Source of the DNA: an uncultured Alphaproteobacteria bacterium
GTDB lineage: Bacteria; Pseudomonadota; Alphaproteobacteria; HIMB59; GCA-002718135
Length of the DNA stretch: 16,000 bases
Direction of reading: 5' to 3'
Assembly: GCA_902519435.1 (NCBI GenBank)
Contig: CABYKC010000015.1
Location: 1 to 16,000 of the forward strand
The translations under genes were made by a program, and so were the position numbers. The notes below the pieces were generated by a model, which saw only the letters and a list, made by a program, of their open reading frames with translations, did no database searches and was not told the DNA's origin. Below, in pieces: positions 13,942 through 16,000 of this stretch; position 1 is the first letter of the stretch, and each line of letters opens with the position of its first letter.

Positions 13942-14970
13942 ATGATTTATATTAATCTTATTTTAGTTTTTTTAGTCTTGGTCGCAATTCATGAATACGG
14001 ACATTACATAGTTGCGAGATGGTTTAAAGCTGAAGTTACTGACTTCTCAATTGGGTTTGGCAAACCACTTTTAAAATTTACTGATAAAAATGGCACTACA
14101 TGGAAATTATCTCCTATTCCGTTGGGTGGATATGTAAAAATCAAGGGACTTGATAATATATTTTCACCAAACCCTAATGATGAGGAGGGATCCTTTCAAT
14201 CTCTTACACTTTTTCAAAAGATATTGGTTCTTTTGGCAGGAAGTATTTTTAATATTTTTAGTGCATGGTTTGCTCTATTCTGCATATTTTTCTTTTTTGG
14301 AATAGTTAGTTTAATGCCAATTATTGGATCAGTCAGTGAAAATTCTTCTGCTTTTGAAAATGATCTTAGAGAAGGTGATAAAATACTTGAAATAAACGAT
14401 ATTAGTATTGAAGAGTTTTCTGATATACCAAAAGCAATTGGCAATAACCCAAGTATTAATATTTTAATTGAAAGAAATAATCAGATAATTGAAAAAAACT
14501 TTGATCTAAAATTTAATTCAGAATTAAATAGGTATATTATTGGAATATCTTCACCTCAAGATCCTATTATTGATAAATATAATTTAATTGATTCAATTAA
14601 AAATTCTTCTTTATTTATTCCCACATACTATGTAGCTTCTTTTTCTTTCCTTCAACAATCATATAAAGAAAATACATTAGGAGATCAGTTAGCCGGACCT
14701 ATAGGAATTGTAAAAAATGCAGATCAAATGATGCTTGATCAAATAAGGGGAGTACTTTTTTTATTCATAATCATTTCTTTATTTGTAGGGTTATTTAATT
14801 TGCTTCCTATTCCTCTTTTAGATGGTGGTCATATAATCTATTTTATTATTAGAAGAATTTTTTCAAACTCTCTTCCTGAGTTTATTACAAGAGTTTATTT
14901 GGCTGTGGGGATAACAATAATATCTTTTCTCTTTATAATTGTGACTTACAACGATATTTTTTATAAATAA
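13942..14970 (+). CDS. rseP: Site-2 (M50) zinc metalloprotease, RseP-like
   Basis: A 342-residue intramembrane protease. Helix 1 carries the zinc motif HEYGH (17-21) and the last helices carry NLLPIPLLDGGH, whose LDGGH (293-297) supplies the third zinc ligand. GGYVKIKG is also a family motif. One PDZ domain sits between (about 120-190, with REGDKILEINDISI). E. coli RseP has two PDZ domains and about 450 residues, so this is a shorter form, common outside gammaproteobacteria. It would cut membrane-bound anti-sigma factors or leftover signal peptides. No Shine-Dalgarno precedes the ATG. It lies 43 nt after gcvP, away from the dxr-bamA neighbourhood where rseP usually sits; a small pyrophosphohydrolase gene follows after 18 nt. 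Confidence 0.93.
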   Translation: MIYINLILVFLVLVAIHEYGHYIVARWFKAEVTDFSIGFGKPLLKFTDKNGTTWKLSPIPLGGYVKIKGLDNIFSPNPNDEEGSFQSLTLFQKILVLLAGSIFNIFSAWFALFCIFFFFGIVSLMPIIGSVSENSSAFENDLREGDKILEINDISIEEFSDIPKAIGNNPSINILIERNNQIIEKNFDLKFNSELNRYIIGISSPQDPIIDKYNLIDSIKNSSLFIPTYYVASFSFLQQSYKENTLGDQLAGPIGIVKNADQMMLDQIRGVLFLFIIISLFVGLFNLLPIPLLDGGHIIYFIIRRIFSNSLPEFITRVYLAVGITIISFLFIIVTYNDIFYK

Positions 14971-14988
14971 ATATTATTGGGAGATAAA

Positions 14989-15357
14989 ATGACAAATTTT
15001 GAAAAAGTAAAAGAATTTATGACAACCTTTGGTCAAGAAGTAAAAACTAGTGCTGAATTTCCAGAAAATAAAATTGTTGAATTAAGAAAAAAATTGATTG
15101 ATGAAGAATTTAATGAATTAAAAGATGCAATTAATGAAAATGATATTGTTGAAGTTGCTGATGCATTAACAGATATTTTAGTTGTAACATACGGTGCGGG
15201 TGCTGCTTTTGGTATAGATCTAGATAAATGTTTTAACGAAGTTCATCGTAGTAATATGAGTAAACTTTCAGAGGAAGGTAGGCCAATTTATAATGAATTT
15301 GGTAAAGTTATGAAGGGTCCTAATTATTCACCTCCAGATTTGAAAAAAATAATTTAA
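14989..15357 (+). CDS. MazG/PRA-PH-type nucleotide pyrophosphohydrolase
   Basis: A 122-residue all-alpha NTP pyrophosphohydrolase of the MazG/HisE superfamily. The Mg2+-binding pattern is seen as EEFNE (39-43) followed by E55-V-A-D58 within EVADALTDILVVTYG. The tail EVHRSNMSKLSEEGRPIY and KGPNYSPPDL is typical of a small standalone group often labelled phosphoribosyl-ATP pyrophosphohydrolase-like. It is not HisE by this tail; a house-cleaning role on a modified or non-canonical nucleotide is inferred. The start chosen is ATG 14989, with GGGAG (14979-14983) as Shine-Dalgarno, in preference to the in-frame TTG 14977, which overlaps that site. Its stop overlaps the convergent Cys/Met enzyme gene by 4 nt. 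Confidence 0.85.
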   Translation: MTNFEKVKEFMTTFGQEVKTSAEFPENKIVELRKKLIDEEFNELKDAINENDIVEVADALTDILVVTYGAGAAFGIDLDKCFNEVHRSNMSKLSEEGRPIYNEFGKVMKGPNYSPPDLKKII

Positions 15358-16000
15358 ATATTTTTTAGAGCATCATCTAAAGATTTCTTTAAGTCTGAAA
15401 TATCTTCAATGCCAATTGAAAGTCTGATTAGGGTATCAGAAATTCCTAATTCGTCTCTAATTCTTTTATCAATTGATGCATGTGTCATTATCGCTGGATG
15501 CTCAATTAAACTTTCAACTCCACCCAAACTTTCTGCTAGTGTAAATATTTGAATTGTTTCAAGAAATTTTTTTGCTGAATTAATATCGCCCATTAACTCA
15601 ATTGATAATATTCCTCCAAATCCAGTCATTTGTTTTTTTGCAATTTCATAACTTGGGTTATTTTCTAATCCAGGATAAAAAACGTTATTTATTTTAGGAT
15701 GTTTTGATAAAAAATTAGCAATTTCTAAGGCATTATTATTGTGCCTTTCCATTCTTACAGCAAGTGTCTTAATTGATCTAATAAGTAAATAACAATCGAA
15801 AGGGCTGGGAACAGCACCAACTGCATTTTGAATATATTTAATTTTATCAGCTAAAATTTTATTATCATTTATAATTAGTGCACCTCCAATTATATCTGAA
15901 TGACCTCCAAGATATTTGGTTGACGAATGTATAACAACATCAGCCCCATTATTTATTGGTTGTTGATTGTAGGGTGATGCAAAAGTATTATCACAGACTA
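15354..16000 (-). CDS. Cystathionine gamma-synthase/lyase family PLP enzyme (5' end outside window)
   Basis: The minus-strand frame stays open to the window edge (codons from 15998 inward), so about 214 C-terminal residues of a roughly 380-400-residue protein are seen; an internal ATG at 15752 is not the true start. The Cys/Met-metabolism family PLP motif reads VCDNTFASPYNQQP and then HSSTKYLGGHSDIIGG, with the PLP lysine at 15915-15917. Later FTLAESLGGVESLIEHPA and LIRLSIGIEDISDL are the conserved C-terminal segments. It could be cystathionine gamma-synthase, cystathionine gamma-lyase, methionine gamma-lyase or O-acetyl/succinylhomoserine sulfhydrylase; the residues that discriminate best lie mostly outside the window. 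Its stop overlaps the convergent pyrophosphohydrolase gene by 4 nt. Confidence 0.92.
   Translation of the reverse strand, partial: VCDNTFASPYNQQPINNGADVVIHSSTKYLGGHSDIIGGALIINDNKILADKIKYIQNAVGAVPSPFDCYLLIRSIKTLAVRMERHNNNALEIANFLSKHPKINNVFYPGLENNPSYEIAKKQMTGFGGILSIELMGDINSAKKFLETIQIFTLAESLGGVESLIEHPAIMTHASIDKRIRDELGISDTLIRLSIGIEDISDLKKSLDDALKNI

Noticed and set aside
14214..14444. Minus-strand open frame inside the rseP-like gene
   Set aside because: Antisense shadow of a gene with intact zinc motifs.
5026..15357. A defence, mobile or secondary-metabolite system
   Set aside because: No transposase, integrase, toxin-antitoxin pair, nuclease, CRISPR repeat or synthase is seen; nearly all genes belong to conserved core families.

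Overview
The window looks like a stretch of a small, streamlined, very A+T-rich marine alphaproteobacterial chromosome, of the SAR11/Pelagibacterales or HIMB59-like type. This is inferred from four things: strong A+T bias at third positions and in spacers, Lys/Asn/Ile-rich proteins, almost no intergenic DNA with many stop/start overlaps, and a tandem glycine riboswitch in front of gcvT. No sequence search was possible, so the lineage is a judgement. I see no mobile element, prophage, CRISPR array, tRNA or rRNA.

Layout. (1) 1-2708, plus strand: the end of a probable tatB, then tatC, serS and pcm, joined by 1-nt overlaps. This is the usual alphaproteobacterial tat-serS-(surE)-pcm cluster with surE missing. 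(2) 2693-4899, minus strand: rlmJ followed by a MATE transporter gene; the MATE gene runs 16 nt into pcm. (3) 5026-7408, plus strand: a cold-shock protein gene followed by four tightly packed genes. These encode a small three-helix membrane protein, a secreted EF-hand protein, a DjlA-like TerB/J-domain protein and a PLP-dependent Thr/Ser dehydratase-family enzyme. (4) 7405-8511, minus strand: anmK, for recycling of anhydro-muramic acid. (5) 8512-8790: the only sizeable spacer. It holds a 13-bp perfect inverted repeat, a possible promoter, and a roughly 110-nt candidate structured RNA. That RNA has two hairpins that both show GGAAA in the loop, then a strong intrinsic terminator. (6) 8791-9363: a cytosine/nucleoside deaminase-family gene. 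(7) 9396-13898: a tandem glycine riboswitch and the operon gcvT-gcvH-gcvP, three of the four glycine cleavage system proteins (the L-protein is not here). (8) 13942-15357: a site-2 protease (rseP-like) and a small MazG/PRA-PH-type pyrophosphohydrolase. (9) 15354-16000, minus strand: the 3' part of a Cys/Met-metabolism PLP enzyme, running off the window.

How the genes work together. The glycine cleavage operon is the one clearly coherent pathway. Glycine binding to the two aptamers probably turns on translation of gcvT from a TTG start, and the enzymes then convert glycine to CO2, NH3 and methylene-tetrahydrofolate. The neighbouring Thr/Ser dehydratase-family enzyme and the Cys/Met enzyme also belong to one-carbon and small amino acid metabolism, but nothing in the sequence links them to the same control. 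The rest is housekeeping.

The most interesting item is the candidate small RNA at about 8637-8748. Most of the window is conserved core genome, and I do not see a convincing new multi-gene system in it.
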